A stretch of DNA of 64,000 nt, taken from NCBI GenBank assembly GCA_963701955.1, contig OY969694.1, forward strand, positions 682,001-746,000. The letters run 5' to 3'. This document shows, in pieces, positions 1 to 8,428 of the stretch. This DNA is from Bog-473 sp963701955. Its GTDB lineage: Bacteria > Actinomycetota > Acidimicrobiia > Acidimicrobiales > RAAP-2. Positions within the stretch are counted from its first letter, which is position 1; every line of letters starts with the position of its first letter. The translations under genes were made by a program, and so were the position numbers. Below the pieces are notes generated by a model. That model was given only the letters and a program-made list of their open reading frames with translations, ran no database searches and was not told where the DNA came from.

Positions 1-125
1 CCATCGAAAGACTCGACCAGGGGACGTACGGTCTCTGCGAGGTGTGCGGGAAGCCCATCGGCGCGGCGCGGCTGGAAGCCATGCCCGCAGCGCGGCTCTG
101 CATCGTCGACGCGGCCAAGCACTAG
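1..125 (+). CDS. DksA/TraR-type C4 zinc-finger protein, C-terminal end
   Basis: The window opens inside this gene; the reading frame begins at base 3 and stops at the TAG at 123-125. The visible 40 residues contain C-E-V-C-G-K-P-I followed about 20 residues later by a single C in RLCIVDAA. This is the pattern of the C-terminal zinc finger of DksA/TraR proteins, which bind RNA polymerase through its secondary channel. The usual final CxxC appears reduced to one Cys (C-I-V-D), so zinc binding may be incomplete. The stop codon abuts the GTG of the M50 protease gene, so the two are probably co-transcribed. Only the tail is visible, so exact function cannot be judged. Confidence 0.6.
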   Translation, partial: IERLDQGTYGLCEVCGKPIGAARLEAMPAARLCIVDAAKH

Positions 126-902
126 GTGGCCCCGGGAGCCTCCCCGGGGAGGCGTCCGATCGACCAGCGGACCAAGCGCGTCCTGTGGGTCGTCGCGGGT
201 GCCGCACTGCTCATCGCTCTGGTCGCCCACCACAACATCACCGGGCAGGAGATCATCATCTTCTGCGTCATCGTGCCGTGCATCATCCTCCACGAGATCT
301 CGCACGGGTGGGTGGCCAAGTCGTTCGGCGACGACACCGCGGCCCGGGCCGGGCGCCTCACACTCAATCCCGTGGTGCACGTCGATCCGGTGGGGACGCT
401 GATCGTCCCGGCACTGCTGTCGCTGACCTCGGTGGGGGTGATCGGTTGGGCCAAGCCGGTGCCGGTGAACGTCGCCCGCCTGCGTAGCCCGCGCAACCAG
501 GGTGTGCTGGTGTCATTGGCGGGCCCGGCCACCAACGCCGTCTTGGCCGCGCTGTTCGGGTTGCTGTTCGTCAACCTCTTCCGGTCGGGGCTCCCCGAAT
601 TCTCGACGGTGGGTCAGTGGTCCACTCCGGCCCAGGTGGCGTTCTTCGCCAGCCTGGTCAACGTGGGGCTGTGCGCGTTCAACCTGGTTCCCGTCCCGCC
701 CCTCGACGGATCCGTCGTGCTCGAGCGCCTCATGCCGGCACGGTGGTGGCCCACGTACCTGCGCTATCGGCAGTACACGATGCCGGTTTTGCTGGTGCTG
801 GTGGTGCTCAACTTCTTTCTCATGCAAAACGGGCATGTCGGCCCGCTCACATGGCTCTTCGACCGCCTCTACAGCTGGTGGGCGGGGGTGCTCGGCGTCT
901 GA
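126..902 (+). CDS. Site-2 protease family (M50) membrane metalloprotease
   Basis: A 258-residue polytopic membrane protein of the M50 zinc metalloprotease family (S2P/SpoIVFB type), which cuts substrates inside the membrane. The zinc motif HEISH (HExxH) lies at about residue 57. The second conserved motif, NLVPVPPLDGS (N-x2-P-x3-L-D-G), supplies the third ligand Asp at about residue 190. Hydrophobic segments follow residues 18-50, 85-115, 125-150, 165-185 and 215-240. The length fits the short S2P-like group that lacks a PDZ domain. The GTG start directly follows the TAG of the zinc-finger gene, and the next gene, trpS, is convergent. The substrate cannot be told from sequence. Confidence 0.88.
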   Translation: MAPGASPGRRPIDQRTKRVLWVVAGAALLIALVAHHNITGQEIIIFCVIVPCIILHEISHGWVAKSFGDDTAARAGRLTLNPVVHVDPVGTLIVPALLSLTSVGVIGWAKPVPVNVARLRSPRNQGVLVSLAGPATNAVLAALFGLLFVNLFRSGLPEFSTVGQWSTPAQVAFFASLVNVGLCAFNLVPVPPLDGSVVLERLMPARWWPTYLRYRQYTMPVLLVLVVLNFFLMQNGHVGPLTWLFDRLYSWWAGVLGV

Positions 903-912
903 CGCCCAGCCA

Positions 913-1896
913 TCAGGCCGGCGGCAGAAGCCCCATCGCGTCGGCCGCTCGGGCGTAGGTCCTGGCCGCCACCTCGTGCGCACGTGCTGCGCCGTCGGCC
1001 AGGACGGCGCCGACGTGGGACAGGTCGCCCTCCAGCTCGCCGCGACGCCGGCGCACCGGAGCGAGCATTTCGCACAGGGCGGCCGCCACCTCGTTCTTGA
1101 GGTCGCCGTAGCGGGTGTAGTCGGCGGCCACCTCGGGGGCGGTCCGTCCGGTTGCCGCGGCCAGCAGGTCGAGCAGATTGGCCAGACCCGGCTTGGCGGC
1201 GCGGTCGTAGCGCATCTCGCCGTCGGTGTCGGTCACCGCCTTGCGCACTTTCCGGGTGATCTCCTCGTCGGAGTCGAGGAGGCCGATGGTCCCGAGTGGG
1301 GAGTGGACCGACTTGGACATCTTGCGCTCCGGGTGCTGGAGATCCATGACCCGGGCTCCGGTCCCGGCGATGGCCGCCTCGGGGACGGTGAAGATCTCCC
1401 CGTAGCGGTTGTTCAGACGCACGGCGAGCTCCCGGGCCAGCTCCAGGTGCTGGCGCTGGTCGTCGCCAACCGGCACGGAATTGGCGTCGTAGAGGAGGAT
1501 GTCGGCCGCCATGAGGACCGGGTAGGTGAAGAGGCCCACCCGGGCGGCTTCCTGGCCCCGCCCCTTGTCCTTGAACTGGGTCATGCGGCGCAGCTCGCCC
1601 ATGGCCGTCGCACACTCGAGCAGCCAGGTCAGGCGGGGATGCTCGGGCACATGGCTCTGGATGAACAGGGTGCAGCGAGCGGGGTCGAGTCCCACGGCGA
1701 GGAGGTTGATCGCGGCGTCGAGCGTATTGGCCCGCACGACGGCCGGATCGACGTCGGAGGTCAAGGCATGAAGGTCCACCACGCAGTAGTAGGCGTCGTT
1801 GCCCTCCTGGAAGGACACCCAGTGACGCAGGGCCCCGAGGTAGTTCCCCAAGGTGACGTTGCCGGACGGTGCGATGCCCGAGAGGACCCTGTTCAT
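913..1896 (-). CDS. trpS: Tryptophanyl-tRNA synthetase
   Basis: Class I aminoacyl-tRNA synthetase that charges tRNA-Trp in the cytoplasm. The 327-residue protein has the family's usual length. It starts MNRVLSGIAPSGNVTLGNYLGA, in which the HIGH-type motif reads GNYLG (T-L-G-N-Y). The KMSKS loop is seen as E-R-K-M-S-K-S at about residue 192. Further family blocks include LMAADILLYDA and VPVGDDQRQHLELARELA, which line the tryptophanyl-adenylate pocket. The ATG at 1896 is chosen because the protein then begins exactly at the family N terminus, although no clear Shine-Dalgarno is seen. The gene faces the M50 protease and diverges from scpA with only 54 bases between starts. Confidence 0.96.
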   Translation of the reverse strand: MNRVLSGIAPSGNVTLGNYLGALRHWVSFQEGNDAYYCVVDLHALTSDVDPAVVRANTLDAAINLLAVGLDPARCTLFIQSHVPEHPRLTWLLECATAMGELRRMTQFKDKGRGQEAARVGLFTYPVLMAADILLYDANSVPVGDDQRQHLELARELAVRLNNRYGEIFTVPEAAIAGTGARVMDLQHPERKMSKSVHSPLGTIGLLDSDEEITRKVRKAVTDTDGEMRYDRAAKPGLANLLDLLAAATGRTAPEVAADYTRYGDLKNEVAAALCEMLAPVRRRRGELEGDLSHVGAVLADGAARAHEVAARTYARAADAMGLLPPA

Positions 1897-1950
1897 GGGG
1901 CGCCATGGTAGGTGCGCGGCGGACGGCACCCGGTTCGATAACGTCGACAG

Positions 1951-2754
1951 GTGGCCTACACGGTCTCGACCCCGCTCTTCGAAGGTCCCGTCGACCTCCT
2001 CTTGCACCTGGTGTCCTCGCACGAGCTGGACGTGCTCGACATTCAGCTGGTGCCCGTGGTGGACGGCTTCGTGCGCGTCCTGAGCGGGCAGCGGGAGCTG
2101 ATCGACCTGAACCAGCTCTCCGAATTCCTGCTCGTGGCGGCGATTCTGATCGAGCTCAAGTCTCAAAAGCTGCTTCCGGGGCCCGAGGCAACCGACGAGG
2201 AGGAGGAGCTCCTCGGGTGGGAGGAGCGCGACCTGCTCCTGTCGCGCCTGCTCGAGTGCCGCGCCTACGCCGCCACGGCGGACGTCTTCGCCGCCCTGGC
2301 CGAACAGGCGTGGCTCTCGGTGCCGCGCGAGGTGGGACTCGACGACGGGTTCGTGGTGCACGCGCCGGACCTGCTGGCCGGTATCACCCCCGAGGACGTC
2401 GCGCAGGCTTACCTGCGCGGGTCGGCGGAGCGCCCCGTGCCCCGCGTCGACCTCTCGCACGTCACCGTCGACACGGTGTCGGTGTCCGAGGCGGTGGTCG
2501 AGCTCATGGCCGTGCCCGAGCGCGACCGAGCCACGTCGTTCCGCGACCTGGTGGGCGAGTGCCGGACCCGGATCGAGGTGATCGTGCGTTTCCTGGCTCT
2601 GCTCGAACTGTGCAAGATGGGCCGGGTGACACTCGGTCAGGGGACCACCTTCGGGGACCTGCGTATCGCCTGGCTCCCGGCCGACGAACCGCCGCCGGGC
2701 GGTCGGGGCCTCGGAGAGCTGGCCGGGTACGAGATCGACGACTACGAAGGGTGA
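1951..2754 (+). CDS. scpA: Segregation and condensation protein A
   Basis: ScpA is the kleisin subunit of the SMC-ScpAB condensin that compacts and separates chromosomes. The 267-residue protein opens VSTPLFEGPVDLLLHLV and contains LSEFLLVAAILIELKSQKLLP, both hallmarks of the N-terminal kleisin domain that binds the SMC neck. The C-terminal winged helix, which binds the SMC head, follows with IEVIVRFLALLELCKMGRV. The GTG start at 1951 gives the family N terminus. The stop is three bases before the GTG of scpB, and this gene heads an operon running through plsC. Confidence 0.95.
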   Translation: MAYTVSTPLFEGPVDLLLHLVSSHELDVLDIQLVPVVDGFVRVLSGQRELIDLNQLSEFLLVAAILIELKSQKLLPGPEATDEEEELLGWEERDLLLSRLLECRAYAATADVFAALAEQAWLSVPREVGLDDGFVVHAPDLLAGITPEDVAQAYLRGSAERPVPRVDLSHVTVDTVSVSEAVVELMAVPERDRATSFRDLVGECRTRIEVIVRFLALLELCKMGRVTLGQGTTFGDLRIAWLPADEPPPGGRGLGELAGYEIDDYEG

Positions 2755-2757
2755 CAC

Positions 2758-3411
2758 GTGAGCTCCGCTGATCCGACCGACCTGGGCCGCATTGTCGAGG
2801 CCATCCTCCTGGTGGCCGTCGAGCCCCTGCCGCCCCGTCTTTTGGCGGAGCTCCTCGAAGAGCCCGTCGAGCGGGTGGAGGAGGCACTCGACGAGCTGGG
2901 TCGCTCGTACGAGCGCGAGCGGCGGGGGTTCATGTTGGCTCGCATCGCCGGCGGGGCACGGCTCCAGACGCATCCGGACGTGGCCCCCTGGGTGGAGCGC
3001 TTCGCCAACCGGGAGGTCTCGCCCCGCCTCTCGACCGCCGCTCTCGAGACGCTGGCCATCGTCGCCTACCGCCAGCCCGTGTCGCGGGCCCAGATCTCGT
3101 CGCTGCGCGGTGTCAACGTGGACGGCGTGACCAGGTTGCTCGAACAGCGCGGGTACATCGCCGTGGTCGGGCACGCCGAAGGCCCCGGACAGCCTGCTCT
3201 GTTCGGGACGACGGACCTCTTCTTGGAACGGCTCGGGCTCGACTCTCTCGCCCAGCTTCCGGCGGTCGAGGACTTCCTTCCCGGCCCCGAGGTGGCCGAG
3301 GAGATGGAGCGCGATCTGCAGTTTGCGCTCGACCCGTCCGTGCCCAGTTCCGGTTCCCTCGAAGCCACCGTGTTCGAGCTGGGTCCCGAGGTGGCGGTCG
3401 ACGATTCCTGA
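2758..3411 (+). CDS. scpB: Segregation and condensation protein B
   Basis: ScpB dimers bind the middle of ScpA and complete the SMC condensin. The 217-residue protein has two winged-helix domains. The first opens GRIVEAILLVAVEPLPPRLLAE. The second carries the family signature ALETLAIVAYRQPVSRAQIS followed by LRGVNVDGVTRLLEQRGYI. Downstream residues AEGPGQPALFGTTDLFLERLGL match the conserved end of the domain. It starts at a GTG three bases after the scpA stop and runs into the rsuA-type gene, whose start must lie inside or at the end of scpB. Confidence 0.95.
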   Translation: MSSADPTDLGRIVEAILLVAVEPLPPRLLAELLEEPVERVEEALDELGRSYERERRGFMLARIAGGARLQTHPDVAPWVERFANREVSPRLSTAALETLAIVAYRQPVSRAQISSLRGVNVDGVTRLLEQRGYIAVVGHAEGPGQPALFGTTDLFLERLGLDSLAQLPAVEDFLPGPEVAEEMERDLQFALDPSVPSSGSLEATVFELGPEVAVDDS

Positions 3412-4159
3412 GGCGGCTGACGATCCCCGGGGTGGTGCGCCGGGCGAGCGGCTCCAGAAGGTCTTGGCCCGCGCCGGCCTCGGATCTCGCCGCACCTGCG
3501 AGGAGCTCATCGCGGCAGGACGGGTCACCGTCGACGGGGCCGTGGCTGCCCTCGGCCGGCGGATCGATCCGGCCCGATCCCGCGTCGAGGTGGACGGCGC
3601 GTTGGTGCCGGTGGCGCCCGACCTCGTGTACTACGTGTTGAACAAGCCCGATGACGTCATCACCACGGCGGACGACCCACAGGGACGCCGCACCGTGATG
3701 GACCTGGTCCCTTCCGAACCGCGCGTCTTTCCGGTCGGACGCCTCGATCGTCACACCGAGGGGCTGCTGGTCCTGACCAACGACGGCATGCTGGCCCAGC
3801 TGCTCACCCATCCCTCGCACGGCGTCCTCAAGGAATACGTTGCCGAGGTCGAAGGCGGCACCCCTGCCGCAGGTGCGCTGCGGGCCCTGCGTCAGGGGGT
3901 GAATCTCGACGATGGCGTCACCGCGCCGGCAGAGGTCGGCGTCCTGGCCGAGGGCGTGCTTCGCCTGGTCATCCACGAGGGTCGCAACCGCCAGGTGCGC
4001 CGGATGTGTGACGCGGTCGGTCATCCCGTCCGGCGCCTGGTGCGCACGCGGATCGGCCCTGTACGCGACACCGGCCTGCGGCCGGGCCGTTGGCGCCACT
4101 TGGCCCCCGAGGAGGTCCGCGCCCTGGCGGCCGCGGCGGTGCATCCGCCGTCGCCCTGA
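3323..4159 (+). CDS. RsuA/RluB-type 16S/23S rRNA pseudouridine synthase
   Basis: This enzyme isomerises a uridine in ribosomal RNA to pseudouridine. It has an N-terminal S4 RNA-binding domain (RLQKVLARAGLGSRRTCEELI) and a catalytic domain with the GRLDRHTEGLLVLTNDG motif, whose Asp is the nucleophile. Later blocks include KEYVAEVEG and EGRNRQVRRMC. The start is unusual: there is no ATG or GTG between the S4 domain and the last upstream stop. The only conventional choice is TTG at 3323, 89 bases inside scpB. An ATT at 3404-3406 overlaps the scpB stop region and follows a GAGGTGG at a usable distance; it would give 251 residues. Family membership is secure, the start is not. Confidence 0.88.
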   Translation: MRSTRPCPVPVPSKPPCSSWVPRWRSTIPEAADDPRGGAPGERLQKVLARAGLGSRRTCEELIAAGRVTVDGAVAALGRRIDPARSRVEVDGALVPVAPDLVYYVLNKPDDVITTADDPQGRRTVMDLVPSEPRVFPVGRLDRHTEGLLVLTNDGMLAQLLTHPSHGVLKEYVAEVEGGTPAAGALRALRQGVNLDDGVTAPAEVGVLAEGVLRLVIHEGRNRQVRRMCDAVGHPVRRLVRTRIGPVRDTGLRPGRWRHLAPEEVRALAAAAVHPPSP

Positions 4160-4231
4160 AGGGGCGCGACGGGTCCCGCGCGGGTTCGACCAGGGGAGTG
4201 ACCCGGGGCGGTGCCGGTAGAGTGACCCGCC

Positions 4232-4606
4232 ATGGCACCCGCTCTCACGGTCAGGGGTGTGCGCGGGGCGACAACGGTGGACGAGGACACCGTGGTCCAG
4301 GTCACCGAGCGCTCGCAGGAGCTGATGCGCGAGATCATGGCGCGCAACGATCTGGTCGAAGACGACGTGATCAGTGTCCTGTTCACGGCAACGGCGGACG
4401 TGACCAGCATCTTTCCAGCCACCGCCGTGCGAGAGACCGGCTTCGGTGCGGTACCGCTCCTGTGCGCGGCCGAGATCGCCGTACCCGGGTCGATGCCTCG
4501 CTGCATCAGGGTTCTCCTGCACGTGCACACCGTGAGGTCCCGCGACGAGATCCATCACGTGTACCTCCACGGTGCCCAAGGGCTCCGCGATGACCTCCCC
4601 GACTGA
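4232..4606 (+). CDS. aroH: Chorismate mutase, AroH type
   Basis: Catalyses rearrangement of chorismate to prephenate, the branch point to phenylalanine and tyrosine. The 124-residue protein belongs to the trimeric AroH fold rather than the AroQ helical fold. It begins LTVRGVRGATTVDEDT with the active-site Arg near residue 10. It continues with TATADVTSIFPATAVRE, GFGAVPLLCAAEIAVPGS and MPRCIRVLLHVH, all typical of Bacillus AroH relatives, and ends IHHVYLHGAQGLRDDL. It overlaps the following prephenate dehydrogenase gene by 17 bases, which suggests translational coupling of consecutive pathway steps. Confidence 0.94.
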   Translation: MAPALTVRGVRGATTVDEDTVVQVTERSQELMREIMARNDLVEDDVISVLFTATADVTSIFPATAVRETGFGAVPLLCAAEIAVPGSMPRCIRVLLHVHTVRSRDEIHHVYLHGAQGLRDDLPD

Positions 4607-5684
4607 GCCCACCGCACGCCGGCGTGCACTGGTCGTCGGGACGGGGCTCATCGGGGGCTCCGTGGCCCTCGGCCTGCGCCGCCGGGGATGGCACGTGTCG
4701 GGTCTCGATCTCGACGAGTCGAGGCTCGCCGACGCGGTCGCCCGTGGGGTCATCGACACCGCGGGCGACGATCCCGATGCCGAGATCGTCTTCGTGGCCG
4801 TTCCGGCCACCGCCGCACCAGGCGTGGTCCTCTCCGTGCTGGCGGACACGCGCCGGCGCTCCGACGCCGTGGTCACCGATGTCTGCGGGGTGAAGCGTGC
4901 CGTCGTCGAGGCGGCGGCCCATCCCCGCTTCATCGGTGGCCATCCGATGGCCGGGTCCGAGCAGATGGGGCTGCACGGAGCCGACCCCGATCTCTTTGAG
5001 GGCGCCGTGTGGGTGCTCACCCCGACTTCCACCACGGATCTCGAGTCCTTCGACCGCCTGAGGCACATCGTCGTGAGTCTCGGCGCGGACGTGCTGGTGC
5101 TTTCGGCAGCCGACCACGACCGGTTGGTCGCGGTGGTGTCCCACGTCCCCCACCTGGTGGCCGCCACGCTCATGAACGCGGCCAGTGCGGGAGCAGAGCA
5201 GGACGGTGCCCTTCTGCGACTGGCTGCCGGGGGGTTCCGCGACATGACCCGCGTCGCGGCCGGGCACCCGGGCATCTGGCCCGACATCTGTGCCGAGAAC
5301 GCGGGAGCGATCGTCGACGCGCTCGACGGCCTCGTCGCCGATCTGCGTTCGGTGCGTGACCGGGTGGCCGCCCGTGACCGTGAGGCTCTGCTGGAGCTGT
5401 TGCAGAGAGCAAGCGCAGGAAGGCGCAGCCTCCCTGCGCGCGCGGCGCGGCCCGACAACCTGGCGGAGGTGCGCATTCTGGTTCCCGACCGCGTGGGGGT
5501 GTTCGCCGAGATCACCTCGTTGGCTGCGGAGGCCGGCATCGGGATCTACGACATCGAGATCGCGCACTCGGCCGAGGGGCCGCACGGGGTGCTCATCCTG
5601 GTGGTCGACGCCGAAGACGGGGCCGGCCTGGCCGCGGCAGTCGAGGCCCGTGGTTACCGCTGCCAGTGGGGTCAGCTCTCATGA
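4590..5684 (+). CDS. tyrA: Prephenate dehydrogenase with C-terminal ACT domain
   Basis: Oxidative decarboxylation of prephenate to 4-hydroxyphenylpyruvate with NAD(P), committing carbon to tyrosine. The 364-residue protein has a Rossmann motif VVGTGLIGGSVALGLRRRG near the N terminus. The block HPMAGSEQMGLHGADPDLFEGAVWVLTP lies in the prephenate site, and HDRLVAVVSHVPHLVAATLM in the dimerisation domain. The last 75 residues (RILVPDRVGVFAEITSLAAE) form an ACT domain, so allosteric control by an aromatic amino acid is likely. The ATG at 4590 has AAGGG upstream; an in-frame GTG at 4572 is the alternative. The stop overlaps the next ATG. Confidence 0.94.
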   Translation: MTSPTEPTARRRALVVGTGLIGGSVALGLRRRGWHVSGLDLDESRLADAVARGVIDTAGDDPDAEIVFVAVPATAAPGVVLSVLADTRRRSDAVVTDVCGVKRAVVEAAAHPRFIGGHPMAGSEQMGLHGADPDLFEGAVWVLTPTSTTDLESFDRLRHIVVSLGADVLVLSAADHDRLVAVVSHVPHLVAATLMNAASAGAEQDGALLRLAAGGFRDMTRVAAGHPGIWPDICAENAGAIVDALDGLVADLRSVRDRVAARDREALLELLQRASAGRRSLPARAARPDNLAEVRILVPDRVGVFAEITSLAAEAGIGIYDIEIAHSAEGPHGVLILVVDAEDGAGLAAAVEARGYRCQWGQLS

Positions 5685-7672
5685 GTGCCCCTCGTGTCCT
5701 CCTGGTCGATGGCGGGGTGTCGTGTCGCGGAAGCGTCCGCACACCTGGCGAGAAGTCGATTTCGCACCGGGCCGCCCTCCTGGGTGCGCTGGGCGAGGGA
5801 ACCTCGGTGATCCACGGTCTCTCCGACGGGGCCGACGTGGCGGCGTCGCTCGCCGCGGTGGAGGCGCTCGGCGCCAAGGTGGACCGGCGGCCCGACGGTA
5901 CGGTGGCCGTACACGGCGGACGGTCCCGGCTGCATGCCCCTGCCGCGCCGCTCGATTGTGGCAATTCGGGCACGTCGATGCGCCTGTTGGCCGGACTCGT
6001 GGCCGGGTTCGGATGGGACACCGAGCTCGTGGGGGATGAGTCGCTCTCGACCCGGCCCATGGACCGGGTCGCCGAGCCCCTCAGCCTCATGGGAGCGATC
6101 CTGGAAGGCCGTGGCGAGCACTGCTTCCCTCCGCTTCACGTCCGTGGCGGAGCCCTCCGGGCCCTCGACTGGACGAGCAAAGTGGCCAGCGCCCAGGTGA
6201 AGTCGGCCATCTTGCTGGCCGGGTTGTCGGCAGCCGGCACGACCGTGGTCCGCGAGGCGGTGACCACACGCACCCACACGGAGGAGATGCTGGCCCAAGC
6301 GGGTGCCGACGTGGAGGTCGAGCCATGGGGGCAGGGCCGGACCGTTCGCCTTCGTCCCTCCTCCCTGCGGCCGGTGGACTGGTCGGTGCCCGGCGACCCC
6401 TCACAGGCGGCCTTCTTCGTGGTGGCCGGCACCGTCGTCCCGGGCAGCGACGTCGAGGTGGTCGGCGTCTACGACGGACCCGCCCGTCTGGGTTTCCTGA
6501 CCGTCCTCGAGCGGATGGGGGCGTCGCTCACGCGTTCGGTGGACGGCGGCGGTGCGGACGACGAGGACGCGGACCGCCGTGACGCGGGCCTTCGGGGCCC
6601 GGCCACCACCACGATCCGGGCCGTTGCCGCGCCGTTACGGGCCACCGAGGTGGCGGCGAGCGAGATCCCCTCACTCGACGAGATTCCTGCTCTGGCCGTC
6701 GCGGCGGCGGTGGCCGAGGGCACGACGGCGTTCACCGACGTCGGGGAGTTGCGCGTGAAAGAGGTCGACCGGCTCAGCGCCGTGGCCGCGCTGGTGGAGG
6801 CTTTCGGTGCGACGGCCAAGGTGATGGGCGACACCCTCTTGGTGACCGGCGTGGGTGGTCCCCTGCACGGCGCCCGCTTCGACAGCCGCGGCGATCACCG
6901 GATGGCCATGGCCGCAGCGGTGGCCGGGCTGGCGGCCGCCCCAGGGGAGCGCAGCCTGATCACGGGGTTCGACGCCGTGGAGACGAGCTACCCCCGTTTC
7001 GCCGACGACCTGGGGGCGCTGGCCGACAGCCCGGCCGACCCGGCGCACCATGCGGGCACCGCGCCACGCCCGCTCGTGATAGCCATCGACGGACCGGCCG
7101 GGGCGGGCAAGTCGACGGTGGCCGGAGCGGTGGCCCAGGACCTGCGCTTGGACCGGCTCGACACGGGAGCGATGTACCGCGCCGTGGCCGCCCTCGCGCT
7201 TGCCCGTGGCACCGAACCCGACGACGCACAGGCCGTGGCGGCGCTCGCCGGCGCGGCGCGGATCGAGGTGGGCCGGCGCGTCGTCATCGACGACCTCGAC
7301 GTCACCGACGTCATCCGGTCACCCGAGGTGGGCCGGGCCGTGTCCATCGTGGCGGCCAACGCCGATGTGCGGCGCGTGCTCGTGGAGCGCCAGCGTTCAT
7401 GGGCCGAGGAGCACGGGGGCGGTGTGGTCGAGGGCCGCGACATCGGCTCAGTCGTCTTCCCCGGTGCCGCGCTGAAGGTCTACCTGACGGCGTCCGCCGA
7501 GGAACGGGCCAGGCGCCGCCGGGACGAGGCGCCCGAGGGCCTGGCCCGCCGCGACCGCATCGACTCGACGCGCCAGGTGTCGCCGCTGCGCGAGGCGCCC
7601 GACGCCCACCGGCTCGATACGACCGGGCGCGACATCGACGACGTTGTCGAGGAGGTGCTCTCATGGCTCTGA
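5681..7672 (+). CDS. aroA-cmk: Bifunctional EPSP synthase / cytidylate kinase fusion
   Basis: Two enzymes in one 663-residue chain. Residues 1 to about 440 are 3-phosphoshikimate 1-carboxyvinyltransferase (EPSP synthase, shikimate pathway). Its motifs are GEKSISHRAALLGAL, DCGNSGTSMRLLAGL, LRVKEVDRLSA and DHRMAMAAAVAGLAA. After a linker rich in Ala and Pro, residues from about 465 onward are cytidylate kinase, which phosphorylates CMP and dCMP. That half has the P-loop DGPAGAGKSTVA, then LDTGAMYRA and EGRDIGSVVFPGA. The EPSP half carries an acidic insertion of about 20 residues near residue 300. The ATG overlaps the tyrA stop (ATGA). Adjacent aroA and cmk are common in bacteria and fusions are known. 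Confidence 0.95.
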   Translation: MSAPRVLLVDGGVSCRGSVRTPGEKSISHRAALLGALGEGTSVIHGLSDGADVAASLAAVEALGAKVDRRPDGTVAVHGGRSRLHAPAAPLDCGNSGTSMRLLAGLVAGFGWDTELVGDESLSTRPMDRVAEPLSLMGAILEGRGEHCFPPLHVRGGALRALDWTSKVASAQVKSAILLAGLSAAGTTVVREAVTTRTHTEEMLAQAGADVEVEPWGQGRTVRLRPSSLRPVDWSVPGDPSQAAFFVVAGTVVPGSDVEVVGVYDGPARLGFLTVLERMGASLTRSVDGGGADDEDADRRDAGLRGPATTTIRAVAAPLRATEVAASEIPSLDEIPALAVAAAVAEGTTAFTDVGELRVKEVDRLSAVAALVEAFGATAKVMGDTLLVTGVGGPLHGARFDSRGDHRMAMAAAVAGLAAAPGERSLITGFDAVETSYPRFADDLGALADSPADPAHHAGTAPRPLVIAIDGPAGAGKSTVAGAVAQDLRLDRLDTGAMYRAVAALALARGTEPDDAQAVAALAGAARIEVGRRVVIDDLDVTDVIRSPEVGRAVSIVAANADVRRVLVERQRSWAEEHGGGVVEGRDIGSVVFPGAALKVYLTASAEERARRRRDEAPEGLARRDRIDSTRQVSPLREAPDAHRLDTTGRDIDDVVEEVLSWL

Positions 7673-8409
7673 TCCCGCCCGAAGCCGACGGGGGCCCCGG
7701 TGAACGGGGCGAGGATGCTGCCGCCTCGGCTCCGGCACGACACCAGCCCTTCGAGGTCGACCCCCGCTCGAGCCCCCTCTACCGGGCCGAGCGCGCGCTC
7801 TTCGTCTCGGTGCTCTGGGCCTGGTTCCGACCCCGGGTGGAAGGGCGCGAACACATCCCCGAGCGCGGGCCGGTGATCCTCGCCCCCGTCCACCGCTCCT
7901 TCGCCGACTTCGGGTTCACGGCCTTTTGCACCGATCGCAAGCTCTTCTTCATGGCCAAGGACGAGCTCTGGGAGAACAAGTGGCTGGGCCGGCTGCTCCT
8001 GAGCCTGGGCGTCTTCCCGGTGCACCGTGAGTCGGCCGACCGCGAAGCGCTCCAGCGGGCCGAGGAGGTGCTGCGCCGCGGCCAGGTGCTCGTCATGTTC
8101 CCCGAGGGGACCCGACGGGAGGGACCGGTCATCGAGGACCTGATGGAGGGGGCGGTCTTCCTCTCGGCGCGCACGGGAGCGCCCATCGTGCCGATCGGTA
8201 TCGGCGGGTCCGACATCGCCATGCCCAAGGGCAAGTCCATCCCCTCACCACGCACGATCCAGGTGGTCATCGGCCCCGCCATTCCGTCACCGCCCCGGAC
8301 GGGAGGGGGACGGGTGTCCCGCTCAGCCATCCGTGGCGCCACGGACGCGCTCGTCACCCGGCTCCAGGAGGTTTACGACGAGGCGAGAGCGAGGGACGAG
8401 CGCCCCTGA
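7663..8409 (+). CDS. 1-acyl-sn-glycerol-3-phosphate acyltransferase family (PlsC-like)
   Basis: Membrane-associated acyltransferase predicted to place a fatty acyl chain on lysophosphatidic acid or a related lipid. The 248-residue protein carries the H-x4-D catalytic pair in PVHRSFADFGFTAF. The substrate-binding motif FPEGTRREG is near residue 146, followed by TGAPIVPIGIGGSD. The first 40 residues are a hydrophilic Pro/Glu-rich extension. The ATG at 7663 lies inside the 3' end of aroA-cmk, overlapping it by 10 bases, so the gene closes the scpA-plsC operon. The next gene is convergent, 19 bases away. The precise acceptor lipid is not determined by sequence. Confidence 0.88.
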   Translation: MALIPPEADGGPGERGEDAAASAPARHQPFEVDPRSSPLYRAERALFVSVLWAWFRPRVEGREHIPERGPVILAPVHRSFADFGFTAFCTDRKLFFMAKDELWENKWLGRLLLSLGVFPVHRESADREALQRAEEVLRRGQVLVMFPEGTRREGPVIEDLMEGAVFLSARTGAPIVPIGIGGSDIAMPKGKSIPSPRTIQVVIGPAIPSPPRTGGGRVSRSAIRGATDALVTRLQEVYDEARARDERP

Positions 8410-8428
8410 CCGGTCCGCGTCGGGTGGC

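Noticed and set aside
913..3528. N-terminal extension of trpS to 3528 on the minus strand
   Set aside because: The frame is open only because of GC bias; sequence beyond ATG 1896 lies opposite scpA and scpB and has no TrpS similarity.
3113..5539. Very long antisense open frame opposite rsuA-aroH-tyrA
   Set aside because: High GC produces long stop-free antisense frames; the product lacks any domain and the plus strand holds clear conserved genes.
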